Of a stretch of 64,000 nucleotides of DNA, positions 16,132 through 24,168 are shown piece after piece. The DNA is from an uncultured Bacilli bacterium. GTDB taxonomy: Bacteria; Bacillota_I; Bacilli_A; RF39; UBA660. Each line of letters begins with the position of its first letter. Position 1 is the stretch's first letter. The stretch is taken from the NCBI GenBank assembly GCA_944358445.1, contig CALVRC010000005.1, forward strand, positions 1 to 64,000. Reading direction: 5' to 3'. The position numbers and the translations under genes are program-made. The notes beneath the pieces were generated by a model. That model was not told the DNA's origin. It worked only from the letters and a program-made list of their open reading frames with translations, and searched no databases.

Positions 16132-17708
16132 AATGGCTTATAATTTTTGATAATGCTTTCAGCAACTTTAATGCCATCGATGGCTGATGTTGTAATACCT
16201 CCCGCATATCCGGCACCTTCACCACATGGATATATTCCTTGAATGTTTGAGGTAAAGTTTTCATCTCTTAATATTTTAATTGGTGAGGAAGTTCGAGATT
16301 CACATGCGGATAGGATTGCGTCATCACAATCAAAGCCTTTTATTTTAGTACCAAAATTTTGAATACCTTCGATTAAGGCTTCTGAAATATATGTTGGAAA
16401 AATGTCTCTTAGATTAGCTAAAGTGTAATTTCCTTTAAAAATTGGGTTTATGGAATTAAATTTTTTACTTTGCTTATTTTGAACAAAGTCTTTAAATATT
16501 TGAACGGGAATATTCCCATTACCAATTTCGTAAGCTTTCTTTTCTAATTTTCTTTGGAATTCAATACCATCTAAGGGATTTTGTCCATAGTCTTCTGGAG
16601 ATACTGTGACGATAATGGCACTGTTAGCATTTTCACTATCACGATTATGATTACTCATGCCATTTACTACTAACATGTTTTCTTCAGATGAAGCATTTAC
16701 GACATAACCACCAGGGCACATACAAAATGAATAAACGCCTCTTTTTTTAGAAGTTTGATAAGTTAGTTTGTATGATGCGGGTGGGAGATTTAAGTGATTA
16801 GTACCATACTGTGAATAGTTAATTAAAAATTGTGGGTGCTGGATACGGATACCTATAGCAAATGGTTTTGGTGTTATATTTAAACCTTGTTTTAATAACA
16901 TTTCAAAGGTGTCACGACTACTATGACCTAAAGCTAAAATTAGATGTTCACAAGGAATTATTTCTTGATGATTAATTTCGATGTGGGTTAGGTTATTTTC
17001 CTTAGTTATAATATTGGTTAGGCAAGTATTGTATTTTATTTGACCGCCCATGTTTATTATTTCATTTATCATATTTTTTACAACATCTCTTAATAAATCA
17101 GTTCCGATATGTGGTTTGTTTAAGTATAAAATGTCTTTAGGGGCGCCATGTTTAACAAAGATTTTTAGAACTTCTTTGCCACGGTTAAATTTATCTTTAA
17201 CGGTTGTATTTAGTTTACCATCGGAAAATGTTCCGGCTCCGCCTGCTCCAAACTGAACATTGGAATTTAAATTTAGTTTTCCGGTTCTCCAAAAATTTTC
17301 CACAGTTTTAATGCGGTGATCAATATCTTCGCCACGTTCGATAATTAAGGGGTTATATCCAGCTTTAGCTAACATATATCCGGCAAATAGTCCAGCTGGA
17401 CCACTACCAATGATAATAATTTGATGGTTTAAGGTTTTATTACCTGGTTTAGGTAGTTTGTATGTTTCATTTGGTATTTCAGTAACGTCTTTTAAATGGT
17501 GTTTTAATATTTGTTTTTCATTTTTTATATCAGCATCTATTTCATATACATACATTAAGTTGTTTTTTTCTCTGGCATCGATAGATTGTTTATTAAGTTT
17601 AAAGTTTAGAATATCATTTTCTTTTATTTTTAATTTTTTAGCTATTTTATTTTTTAAATCATTTTCATTATGATCAATCGGTAATTTTATTTGTCTTATT
17701 CTAAGCAT
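16128..17708 (-). CDS. FAD-dependent oxidoreductase, COG2509 type
   Basis: 526 residues. A small N-terminal domain (about 1-90) precedes the FAD-binding motif IIIIGSGPAGLFAGYMLAKAG and the glycine-rich FGAGGAGTFSDGKL. The C-terminal ATG-like motif is IYPCGEGAGYAGGITTSAIDG. These fit the COG2509 group of uncharacterised flavoproteins. ATG 17708 shares its A with the TAA of the upstream flavoprotein gene (TAATG), which argues against the longer frame. The electron donor and substrate are unknown. Confidence 0.87.
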   Translation of the reverse strand: MLRIRQIKLPIDHNENDLKNKIAKKLKIKENDILNFKLNKQSIDAREKNNLMYVYEIDADIKNEKQILKHHLKDVTEIPNETYKLPKPGNKTLNHQIIIIGSGPAGLFAGYMLAKAGYNPLIIERGEDIDHRIKTVENFWRTGKLNLNSNVQFGAGGAGTFSDGKLNTTVKDKFNRGKEVLKIFVKHGAPKDILYLNKPHIGTDLLRDVVKNMINEIINMGGQIKYNTCLTNIITKENNLTHIEINHQEIIPCEHLILALGHSSRDTFEMLLKQGLNITPKPFAIGIRIQHPQFLINYSQYGTNHLNLPPASYKLTYQTSKKRGVYSFCMCPGGYVVNASSEENMLVVNGMSNHNRDSENANSAIIVTVSPEDYGQNPLDGIEFQRKLEKKAYEIGNGNIPVQIFKDFVQNKQSKKFNSINPIFKGNYTLANLRDIFPTYISEALIEGIQNFGTKIKGFDCDDAILSACESRTSSPIKILRDENFTSNIQGIYPCGEGAGYAGGITTSAIDGIKVAESIIKNYKPL

Positions 17709-18913
17709 TATTTCACATTCTTTCCAGCTATAATACCACTCATCCAAGCCCAGCCTAAGTTGTATCCACCACAATCACCATCAATATCGATAATTTCACC
17801 AGTAAAATATAAATTTTTAACTTTTAATGATTCTAATGTTTTACTATTTATTTCGGTTAAAGGAATACCTCCTGAGCATACTTGGGCGTGATCTAAAGTG
17901 TGGGTATCTAAAATTTCGATTTGAAAATCAGTTAATGTTTTAATTAGATTATTTAATTCATTATCAGTTAAGGTATTTAAAAGTAAATCTCTTTTTAAAT
18001 GAGTTTTTTTAATAATAATGTCTACAAGTTTGTAGTGCAGGATACCTTCAAGTAATTCGCTGATGGTTTTGTGGTAAGAATTTTTGTTTAATGTTTGTAA
18101 AAATGTTTTGGGATTACTTGCGAAAGGAATAAAGTTGATACTGATAATAACATTTTTATTTTGATTTAAAGCTTTGGCGGCTTCACCACTTAAATTAAAT
18201 ATACATATACCACTGAGACCATAGTTAGTTAGCTGGACTTCTCCAGTTTCACTTTTGATATATTTATGATTAATTAGTAAATTAACTTTGACATCAGTTC
18301 TGATGCCACTCCAGTTTTTGAAATATGGTTCATCAGCTTTTAACTGAACTAAAGATGGCAAGGGAGTTATGATATTATGACCTAATGATTTAGATATTTC
18401 ATAGCCTAATCCATCTGAGCCTGTTTTAGGGGCAGCTTTAGAACCAGTGGCAATAATAATGTTTTTAGCAGTGATCTTTTCTTTGTCTGGGTTAATAATA
18501 AAGCAATCTTTTTTTATTATTTTTTCCACAGTAATGTCGTTTATGATTTTGATATTTAATTTTTTGCATTCTGAAAGTAAGGCGTTTTCAACAGTAAAAG
18601 CTTGATTAGAAAATGGATAGTAATATCCGTTTTTGGTTTTATAAGCTAAACCTAAAGAATCAAAAAACTTTAAAATACTATTCTTTCTTTCATCAGTAAT
18701 AAATTCTTTTAATAAATTTGAATTAGATGAGTGAAAATGAGATAGATTTTCATCGGTGTTCCAAAAATTACATCTTCCATTACCCGTAATTAATATTTTT
18801 TTACCACATTTATTATTTCTTTCAATAATAGTTACATCTTTGCCATTTCTAGCGGCTGTAATAGCGGCTGTTAAACCAGAGGACCCACCACCAACAATAA
18901 CAACTTCTTTCAT
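17708..18913 (-). CDS. HI0933/BaiN-family flavoprotein
   Basis: 401 residues. The N-terminal dinucleotide motif is VVIVGGGSSGLTAAITAARNG, followed by the family hallmark CGKKILITGNGRCNFWN (37-53). The C-terminal flavin motif is NLYFTGEIIDIDGDCGGYNLG. The family includes the BaiN bile-acid reductase and RdsA. A GGTGAT site precedes ATG. It forms a two-gene operon with the COG2509 flavoprotein, overlapping by 1 base. Confidence 0.9.
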   Translation of the reverse strand: MKEVVIVGGGSSGLTAAITAARNGKDVTIIERNNKCGKKILITGNGRCNFWNTDENLSHFHSSNSNLLKEFITDERKNSILKFFDSLGLAYKTKNGYYYPFSNQAFTVENALLSECKKLNIKIINDITVEKIIKKDCFIINPDKEKITAKNIIIATGSKAAPKTGSDGLGYEISKSLGHNIITPLPSLVQLKADEPYFKNWSGIRTDVKVNLLINHKYIKSETGEVQLTNYGLSGICIFNLSGEAAKALNQNKNVIISINFIPFASNPKTFLQTLNKNSYHKTISELLEGILHYKLVDIIIKKTHLKRDLLLNTLTDNELNNLIKTLTDFQIEILDTHTLDHAQVCSGGIPLTEINSKTLESLKVKNLYFTGEIIDIDGDCGGYNLGWAWMSGIIAGKNVK

Positions 18914-19003
18914 TTAAATCACCATGAATATTATAACATAAAGGTATGTTATAATACGAGATAAATGTTATATGCTTAATAAACTGATGTAGTTATGTAA
19001 TTC

Positions 19004-19032
19004 TTGAAATAAACTTAATTTTATGTTATTAT
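19004..19032 (+). promoter_or_regulatory. Promoter of the putative antitoxin RNA
   Basis: TTGAAA (19004-19009), 17 bases, TATTAT (19027-19032). The predicted start is at about 19040, right at a 5' hairpin. Confidence 0.65.
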
Positions 19033-19039
19033 GTATATA

Positions 19040-19160
19040 GATGAGAGAAATCTCATAAAATAAAAAAGGGAATACTTAACAACCCAAAGTTGAGTACTCG
19101 CCAAATTATTGGTCTAGCACTTAATCTACTGATGAAAGTAAATTGAGTGCTTTTTCTTTT
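19040..19160 (+). ncRNA. Candidate antitoxin RNA of a type I-like locus
   Basis: From the 19004-19032 promoter this RNA would begin with hairpin ATGAGA-GAAA-TCTCAT (19041-19056). It contains a segment at 19068-19102 that resembles the 5' leader of the opposing transcript, and ends at a strong terminator: AGCACTTAAT (19116-19125) with ATTGAGTGCT (19142-19151) and a T-run. It has no convincing reading frame. Its 3' half overlaps the predicted 3' end of the minus-strand toxin mRNA. Its AGCACTTAAT can pair with ATTGAGTGCT in the toxin leader. Confidence 0.6.
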
Positions 19161-19169
19161 TATAATTCA

Positions 19170-19244
19170 TTATTTAAATAATAAAATTATAAGTAGAAGG
19201 ATGATAATGATTAAAGCAAAGATTAAAAAATCTTTTTTAGTCAT
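19170..19244 (-). CDS. 24-residue hydrophobic peptide, candidate type I toxin
   Basis: Minus-strand ATG at 19244 encodes MTKKDF followed by an almost unbroken Ile/Leu helix and FK at the end: a charged start and a single membrane helix, as in Fst/TxpA-like type I toxins. The ribosome site GGGAGGTGGGG is very strong but folded into a stem (CCTCC-gaag-GGAGG), a hallmark of translationally silent toxin mRNAs. A near-consensus promoter lies at 19300-19328. I do not recognise the exact family. It could also be a harmless small membrane protein. Confidence 0.65.
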   Translation of the reverse strand: MTKKDFLIFALIIIILLLIILLFK

Positions 19245-19245
19245 T

Positions 19246-19266
19246 TCCCCACCTCCCTTCGGAGGC
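19246..19266 (-). promoter_or_regulatory. Hairpin hiding the ribosome site of the hydrophobic peptide
   Basis: On the minus strand CCTCC pairs with GGAGG around GAAG (plus-strand 19252-19265), so the Shine-Dalgarno sequence is the 3' arm of the stem. Confidence 0.7.
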
Positions 19267-19299
19267 AAGCACTCAATTGTTAAAATATTCCCTGTATAC

Positions 19300-19328
19300 A
19301 TTATATAATATAACTATTCGTTATACAA
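19300..19328 (-). promoter_or_regulatory. Promoter of the hydrophobic-peptide mRNA
   Basis: On the minus strand TTGTAT, 17 bases, TATAAT. The predicted start is at about 19293, giving a leader of about 50 nt before the ATG. Confidence 0.65.
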
Positions 19329-19357
19329 GTGAACGTTTATGAAAATGACTAATTAAT

Positions 19358-19386
19358 TTGGAATAAAATTATAGGTATGTTATAAT
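19358..19386 (+). promoter_or_regulatory. Promoter of the 19406 gene
   Basis: TTGGAA (19358-19363), 17 bases, TATAAT (19381-19386). Confidence 0.7.
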
Positions 19387-19405
19387 TTGTTTAGAGGGTG
19401 ATTGT

Positions 19406-20305
19406 ATGCATTTTCTTAAAAGTTTTGTAGCAGGTTTATTTACTTTAGTTTTTGGAGTTTTGGTGGTTGCGACTATATGTGTTTTTAGTATAAGTGCTTT
19501 TGCGACTAAAGATAATATTGTGAATAAGATGCAGGATACAGACATATTAACTGAGGTTAAGAAAATTAGAAATAGTGGTAGTACTGAAGGTGCTAGTGGA
19601 GTTACGCAAGTTATTGATGAGATGTATTCTTTAGCTTCACAATTTTCAGTTTCTGAAGAAGTGGTTGATCAAATTATCGATTCTGATTTAACTAAAGAGA
19701 TTATTGGTGAAGCGGTTGGAAATTTAACTGATTATATGGTTAATGATAAAGATACAAAAGCATTAACTGAAGAAGATGCATATAATTTAATAAGTGATAA
19801 TTTAGATGAAGTTTTAGAAGAAAACGATTTAACAATTGATGAAGGTCAAAAAGAAAAATTTTTAAGAGAAGTGGAGAAACAACTTCCAGATATTATTGAA
19901 GTTATTCCTACTTCTGAAGATTTACTTGGAAGTAGTTATGGTTCTGATATAGAAAGAATTCAAATAATTTTTAGCGATAATACAAAAATACTTTTATGTG
20001 CGAGCTTAGTTATAAGTGGTGCGATAGTAATTGTTCTTAAGAGAAAAGAATTTGAATGGTGTGCGAATTTAGGTGTTGCATTATTGATTGCTGGTCTTGT
20101 GACGATAGGAATATCATTTGTTATGCCGGGAATGGTTATCGATATTATGGGAACAACAGATTTATCAATGTTTGCTTCATCTTTAACAGATGCGCTTGCG
20201 GAGCCAATTTTATATAGTGGTATTGGTGTTCTCGTTTTAGCAGTACTTCTATTTATTTTCTATAAGATTATGGAAAAAAGAAGAGATAATAAAATTAAGA
20301 GCTAG
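19406..20305 (+). CDS. Hypothetical four-helix membrane protein
   Basis: 299 residues. One hydrophobic helix lies at 8-30, followed by an outside acidic helical domain of about 150 residues (many Asp/Glu, for example EEDAYNLISDNLDEVLEEND). Three more helices lie at about 190-290, then the basic tail KRRDNKIKS. This layout (helix, large outside loop, three helices) recurs in uncharacterised Firmicutes membrane proteins. I cannot name a family. GAGGGTGAT precedes ATG. Its last bases overlap the convergent XRE gene by 4 bases. Confidence 0.75.
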   Translation: MHFLKSFVAGLFTLVFGVLVVATICVFSISAFATKDNIVNKMQDTDILTEVKKIRNSGSTEGASGVTQVIDEMYSLASQFSVSEEVVDQIIDSDLTKEIIGEAVGNLTDYMVNDKDTKALTEEDAYNLISDNLDEVLEENDLTIDEGQKEKFLREVEKQLPDIIEVIPTSEDLLGSSYGSDIERIQIIFSDNTKILLCASLVISGAIVIVLKRKEFEWCANLGVALLIAGLVTIGISFVMPGMVIDIMGTTDLSMFASSLTDALAEPILYSGIGVLVLAVLLFIFYKIMEKRRDNKIKS

Positions 20306-20526
20306 ACTGTTTCTTTGTCTAACTCTTTTTTGTTTGTTCTACCTAAAATGTAATCAGTACTAACATGATAAAAATCAGCTAGTTTTATTAATAAATCAAT
20401 AGGTATATCTCTTTTGCCGCTTTCGTATAAGCCATATTGTTGTCTGGTTATTTTTAGTATATTGGCAACTTCCTTTTGATATAAGTCGTTATCTATGCAC
20501 AAATCTTTAAGCTTCTTTAAGTACAT
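20302..20526 (-). CDS. XRE-family HTH transcriptional regulator
   Basis: 74 residues, essentially only the helix-turn-helix: LCIDNDLYQKEVANILKITRQQYGLYESGKR, then IPIDLLIKLADFYHVSTDYILGRTN. It is divergent from the TasA-type surface protein gene, and the intergenic region holds a consensus promoter with a palindrome in its spacer. It may control itself and that gene; this is inference from position. Confidence 0.9.
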   Translation of the reverse strand: MYLKKLKDLCIDNDLYQKEVANILKITRQQYGLYESGKRDIPIDLLIKLADFYHVSTDYILGRTNKKELDKETV

Positions 20527-20573
20527 TTACTTTGCACCCTGATAAAATTTTATCAAGAATTTATTTGAATTCA

Positions 20574-20602
20574 TTGACAGGCATTCACTTGAATGCTAAT
20601 AT
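20574..20602 (+). promoter_or_regulatory. Consensus promoter with palindromic operator in its spacer
   Basis: TTGACA (20574-20579), 17 bases, TAATAT (20597-20602). Sixteen of the 17 spacer bases are the palindrome GCATTC-ACTT-GAATGC (20581-20596). Two more dyads lie upstream: GATAAAATTTTATC (20541-20554) and TGAATTCA (20565-20572). The spacer palindrome would be a natural site for the divergent XRE protein to block RNA polymerase. Confidence 0.65.
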
Positions 20603-20705
20603 TGAATTATAGGATAATAATGTAACAGATAGTGTTATTGTTTGTTATATATTGTGAATAATTTATTTTTTATTATTCATAATAGTAGTAAGGAGAAAGG
20701 AAAAA

Positions 20706-22115
20706 ATGAAAAGAAAATTCAATAGAACTAATAGAAATTATATAATAGCCGGATTATGTATGATATTAGTAATAATGGGAGTAGGGTATGCGGCGTTTTC
20801 TAGTCAACTTAAAATATCAGGAACATCAAATATAGCAAGTAACTTTAGCGTAAGAATATCTAATATACAAAGTAAAGTTTTAAATGGTAATGCGAGTGAT
20901 GCAGAGGCACCAACACATACAGATACAACAGCAACATTTAAAACCAATTTAGTAAGCCCAGGAGACAGTATGCAGTATGATATTACAGTAATTAATGAAG
21001 GAGATATTGATGCTGTACTTAACAGTATACAGGTAAATACTGGAAATAATGATGCTATATTATTTGAAACATATGGAATAAATGAAGGAGATGCCTTACT
21101 TAAAGGAGCAACTGATGTACTTACAGTTATAGTAAGATATGATAGTAGTGTGACAAGGCAACCAGAAAATACAGAATCAACAATAACTGTAACATTAGAT
21201 TATGGGCAATCTAGTGGAACAGCAGTGCCAGGTGGTGCAGTAACACTTCTTGGAGGACAGTCTGTAGATGTTGTTGATAGTGGAGATGGGCTATATGCTG
21301 ATGAATATGAGTTCGGAAGATATATTTATAGAGGACAAAACCCAAATAACTATATAACATTCAATGGAGAAACATGGAGAATCATAGCCAAAGAAACAGA
21401 CGGAACATATAAAATAATTAGAAATGATGTTTTAGCAAGCCGACCATTTGATGAAGCAAATCACCGAAGTACAGAAAATAACTCATATTGCCAAAACTCA
21501 GAATACGGTTGCGGAGTATATGCAGCAGTTGATGAAACATTTTCATCACCAAGTGGATCACAAAGTGGAACAGTCACCGAAGATTCTTCTATAAAAATAT
21601 ATTTAAATGATGATTATTATGTAAATAATTTAAATAGTACAGCTAAAGGACAAATGACTTCTCATTTATTTAATATAGGAGCAGTAGAATGGTTAGACCA
21701 AAGTGGAGCTGAAGCAGATAGTATAGAAAAAAATATAGCAGGAGAGAAAATGGACCAATGGACAGGAAATGTAGGACTAGCTAACGTATCAGATATCTTA
21801 AGAGCAAGTACAAACCCACTATGTACATCAGCAACAACTTCTATAGAAGGTACAAAAAATGAATGTAATAGTAATTACTTATTAGATAAAGGAGCAGCAA
21901 GTGGATTACATTACTGGACAATAAATGCTTTTTCTTTCGAGTCTGGTGGTTATTCGTCTCACACCTGGAAGGGTTCTGTGACTAGTTCATACGCGTCGAT
22001 GAACTTCATTTCTGCGCACAATATTCGTAACGCTCCCCGCCCAGTTGTCTTTTTGAAATCTGATACTACTTTGAGTGGAAGTGGAACTTCAGAAGATCCA
22101 TTCACTATAGTGTAA
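20706..22115 (+). CDS. TasA-type secreted surface protein with variable-region-like C-terminus
   Basis: 469 residues. The N-terminus has a basic start, one helix (IIAGLCMILVIMGVGYAAF) and then SSQLKISGTSNI, the pattern of TasA/camelysin-type exported proteins. A beta-rich domain with VSPGDSMQYDITVINEGDI follows (about 75-155). From about residue 195 a second domain starts (GRYIYRGQNPNNYITFN, WRIIAKE) and ends in PRPVVFLKSDTTLSGSGT. Between residues ~410 and ~455 base and codon use change abruptly (see the 21937-22070 entry). The ATG has AAGGAGAAAGG upstream. Confidence 0.8.
   Translation: MKRKFNRTNRNYIIAGLCMILVIMGVGYAAFSSQLKISGTSNIASNFSVRISNIQSKVLNGNASDAEAPTHTDTTATFKTNLVSPGDSMQYDITVINEGDIDAVLNSIQVNTGNNDAILFETYGINEGDALLKGATDVLTVIVRYDSSVTRQPENTESTITVTLDYGQSSGTAVPGGAVTLLGGQSVDVVDSGDGLYADEYEFGRYIYRGQNPNNYITFNGETWRIIAKETDGTYKIIRNDVLASRPFDEANHRSTENNSYCQNSEYGCGVYAAVDETFSSPSGSQSGTVTEDSSIKIYLNDDYYVNNLNSTAKGQMTSHLFNIGAVEWLDQSGAEADSIEKNIAGEKMDQWTGNVGLANVSDILRASTNPLCTSATTSIEGTKNECNSNYLLDKGAASGLHYWTINAFSFESGGYSSHTWKGSVTSSYASMNFISAHNIRNAPRPVVFLKSDTTLSGSGTSEDPFTIV
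21937..22070 (+). other. GC-rich, codon-atypical 3' block resembling a DGR variable region
   Basis: Upstream codons of this gene end mostly in A. Here they switch to C, G and T (TTC, GAG, TCG, CAC, ACC, GCG, CGC). G+C in 21961-22020 is 29 of 60 bases, against 16 of 60 in 21841-21900. The block lies in the last part of the protein, just where DGR variable regions lie in their target genes, and is followed closely by GC hairpins. No reverse transcriptase or template repeat is inside the window, so this rests on composition and position. Confidence 0.45.
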
Positions 22116-22144
22116 TAAATACACAATAATAAGAATAAATTAGT

Positions 22145-22184
22145 AAAGGCGAAGCCTTTTAACGACCGCGAAGCGGTCGTTTTA
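22145..22184 (+). terminator. Two adjacent hairpins built on GCGAAGC, probably including a terminator
   Basis: Hairpin 1: AAAGGC (22145-22150), GAA, GCCTTT (22154-22159). Hairpin 2: AACGACCGC (22161-22169), GAA, GCGGTCGTT (22173-22181), followed by TTT. Both contain the exact heptamer GCGAAGC, known as an unusually stable DNA mini-hairpin. The second can act as an intrinsic terminator. Confidence 0.75.
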
Positions 22185-22285
22185 CATAGGATTTTTTAAT
22201 ATATATTTTTGTTAACTAAAAGCAACTTATAATTAATTATGATTTTTTATGATTTTAAGGTATAATTGTTTTAGGAGGATTAGGT

Positions 22286-23563
22286 ATGTCTGATGTAGAT
22301 AAAATAGTAAAAGAAAATGATTATGTTATAAGTAATAGTGAAGAAAATATGAATGATAGGATTGTAGTTTTAAAAAACAGTGAAGAGTTTTTAAAATGGT
22401 TTTTAGGTGATAAGAGTTTACATGATAAAAAAATCGGGTTTATTTTTGATGATAATGGCGATGTTAAAAAAATGGAGGTACTTTATAATTTTTTAAAGTA
22501 TTATTTATCAGTTAAAGATAAGTTTACTTTAAAGATGGAAGATTATAATGATTTATTTGTTAAGGGGTACACTAATAGATTTTTAGAAGAGGCTTTAGAA
22601 CAATTTGTTTCTAGTAATAAAGGTGGTAAATTTTTAAGAGCCTCATTAATAGCACTCGGTTATCAAAGTTTTGGAAAAGATGATGATAAATATTTACCTT
22701 TAGGTATTGCTTTAGAAATATTTCAAACATCAATTTTAATTCATGATGATATTATTGATAAAGCTGATAAAAGAAGAGGTTTAGATACTATTCCTGTTAA
22801 GTATCAAAAGATATATGGAGATGCGATTAAAAATGGAGATAATTTTAAAGGTAAGAGAAAAGATATTGGAAATTCAATGGCTTTATGTTTAGGTGATTTA
22901 GGTTTTTATTTAGCTTTACAAATTATAGTTCAAAATTATAGGAATAATAAGAATTTAGATAGGGTTTTAGAATATTATAATGATGTAGCTATTAAAACTT
23001 GTGAAGGAGAAATGGTGGATGTCATTTTACCATTTTATGAAGAGTTTTATGGTGAAGAAGATAATTTAGAAAAACATGTAATGGAGATTTATAAGTTAAA
23101 AACAGCTTGGTATTCAGTTGTTGGACCTTACTCTTTGGGGGCTATTTTAGGTGGATTAGATGATGAGAAGGTTCATAAATTAGAAGATGCATTACTTGGC
23201 TTGGGAATAGCATTTCAAATTAAAGATGATTTACTAGGTATATATGGTGATGAGAAACATATAGGAAAATCTGTTACTTCTGATGTAAGTGAGTTTAAAC
23301 AAACTATTTTATATGCTTATACAATTAATACTGAGTATAAAGATGAACTTTTGAAGTATTATGGTAAAGATATAAGTGTTTGTGATATGGATAAAGTTAA
23401 AGAAATATTTGATAAGTCTGGAGCTAGGGAATATGCGAATAAGACTATGGATAAATTATTTAAAGATAGTTTTAATGATATTTTAGATTTAGATTTCTTA
23501 GATTTAGATAAGAAAAAGTTGTTATTAGGATTTGCGGAATTTTTAAAGGTAAGGTCTAAATGA
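22286..23563 (+). CDS. Trans-polyprenyl diphosphate synthase with N-terminal extension
   Basis: 425 residues, about 80-100 longer than usual. Residues 1-95 are an extra, acidic region with no recognised domain. The synthase core has GGKFLRASLI, the first Asp-rich motif DDIID (154-158) with RRG after it, and the second motif DDLLG in QIKDDLLGIYGD. The length-determining residue cannot be judged without a structure; it could make farnesyl, geranylgeranyl or longer chains. GGAGGATTAGG precedes ATG. The lipoprotein gene starts in its last four bases (ATGA). Confidence 0.85.
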   Translation: MSDVDKIVKENDYVISNSEENMNDRIVVLKNSEEFLKWFLGDKSLHDKKIGFIFDDNGDVKKMEVLYNFLKYYLSVKDKFTLKMEDYNDLFVKGYTNRFLEEALEQFVSSNKGGKFLRASLIALGYQSFGKDDDKYLPLGIALEIFQTSILIHDDIIDKADKRRGLDTIPVKYQKIYGDAIKNGDNFKGKRKDIGNSMALCLGDLGFYLALQIIVQNYRNNKNLDRVLEYYNDVAIKTCEGEMVDVILPFYEEFYGEEDNLEKHVMEIYKLKTAWYSVVGPYSLGAILGGLDDEKVHKLEDALLGLGIAFQIKDDLLGIYGDEKHIGKSVTSDVSEFKQTILYAYTINTEYKDELLKYYGKDISVCDMDKVKEIFDKSGAREYANKTMDKLFKDSFNDILDLDFLDLDKKKLLLGFAEFLKVRSK

Positions 23564-24159
23564 TTAAGAAAGTAGTATTATGTTTGTTTGCTTTATTATT
23601 AGTAGGGTGTGGAGTAGAAACTAAGGTTATAGATGAAGCAAATGGTGATTCTAAAACATATTTATTTTTTAAAGATTTTGATCCTAATAATTATTATGTT
23701 GAACTTTGGGATAGAAATAACAATAAAAATGATGATACAAAGATAATAATGGCTAGAAGTGATGATGAATATTATTATGAAATTGACGGTTCTACAGAAA
23801 TGATTGTTATTCAAAAAGATGGTTATATGTATACAATAGACCCTCAGATGAAAAATTATAATAAGATTGAAAGTCCTCTTATAGATTATGCTTATGGGGT
23901 TTTACCAAATGATATGAAAGTTTTAAGAACTAAAGGTTATGAAACTGGTGAAGAAAAAGTTTATGGTAAGAAGTATATATATGAGAAATATACTTTTGAT
24001 AATGATAAAACTACATATTATTTTGATGGTGATGATTTAGTTTATATTAAACATAAAGGATTACAAAACACAGTATTTTTCAGGTATAACTTGACAAAAG
24101 ATAAAGTTAGTAGTAAGTTATTTGAAATTCCAAAAGATTATTTGGAAATAACTTATTAA
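23560..24159 (+). CDS. Hypothetical lipoprotein
   Basis: 199 residues with signal sequence and lipobox LLVGC (Cys17). The rest is beta-rich with many Tyr and Asp and no recognised domain; a LolA-like fold is possible. It overlaps the prenyl synthase gene by 4 bases and is followed after 9 bases by a GTG-started repeat protein, so it is probably part of a three-gene operon. Confidence 0.75.
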   Translation: MIKKVVLCLFALLLVGCGVETKVIDEANGDSKTYLFFKDFDPNNYYVELWDRNNNKNDDTKIIMARSDDEYYYEIDGSTEMIVIQKDGYMYTIDPQMKNYNKIESPLIDYAYGVLPNDMKVLRTKGYETGEEKVYGKKYIYEKYTFDNDKTTYYFDGDDLVYIKHKGLQNTVFFRYNLTKDKVSSKLFEIPKDYLEITY

Positions 24160-24168
24160 GGTGATTTT

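Larger units (their letters stand above)
19068..19292. repeat. Inverted repeat flanking the small hydrophobic ORF
   Basis: The segment 19068-19102 (plus strand) and the reverse complement of 19264-19292 are similar. Both begin GGGAATA and run through TTAACAA to TTGAGT, then CT, then GCC. The plus copy has six extra bases (CCCAAAG region). The two transcripts therefore begin with related sequences and face each other. Confidence 0.7.

Noticed and set aside
18914-19003. A further gene between the flavoprotein operon and the toxin-like locus
   Set aside because: Only short stop-rich sequence with no ribosome site is present.
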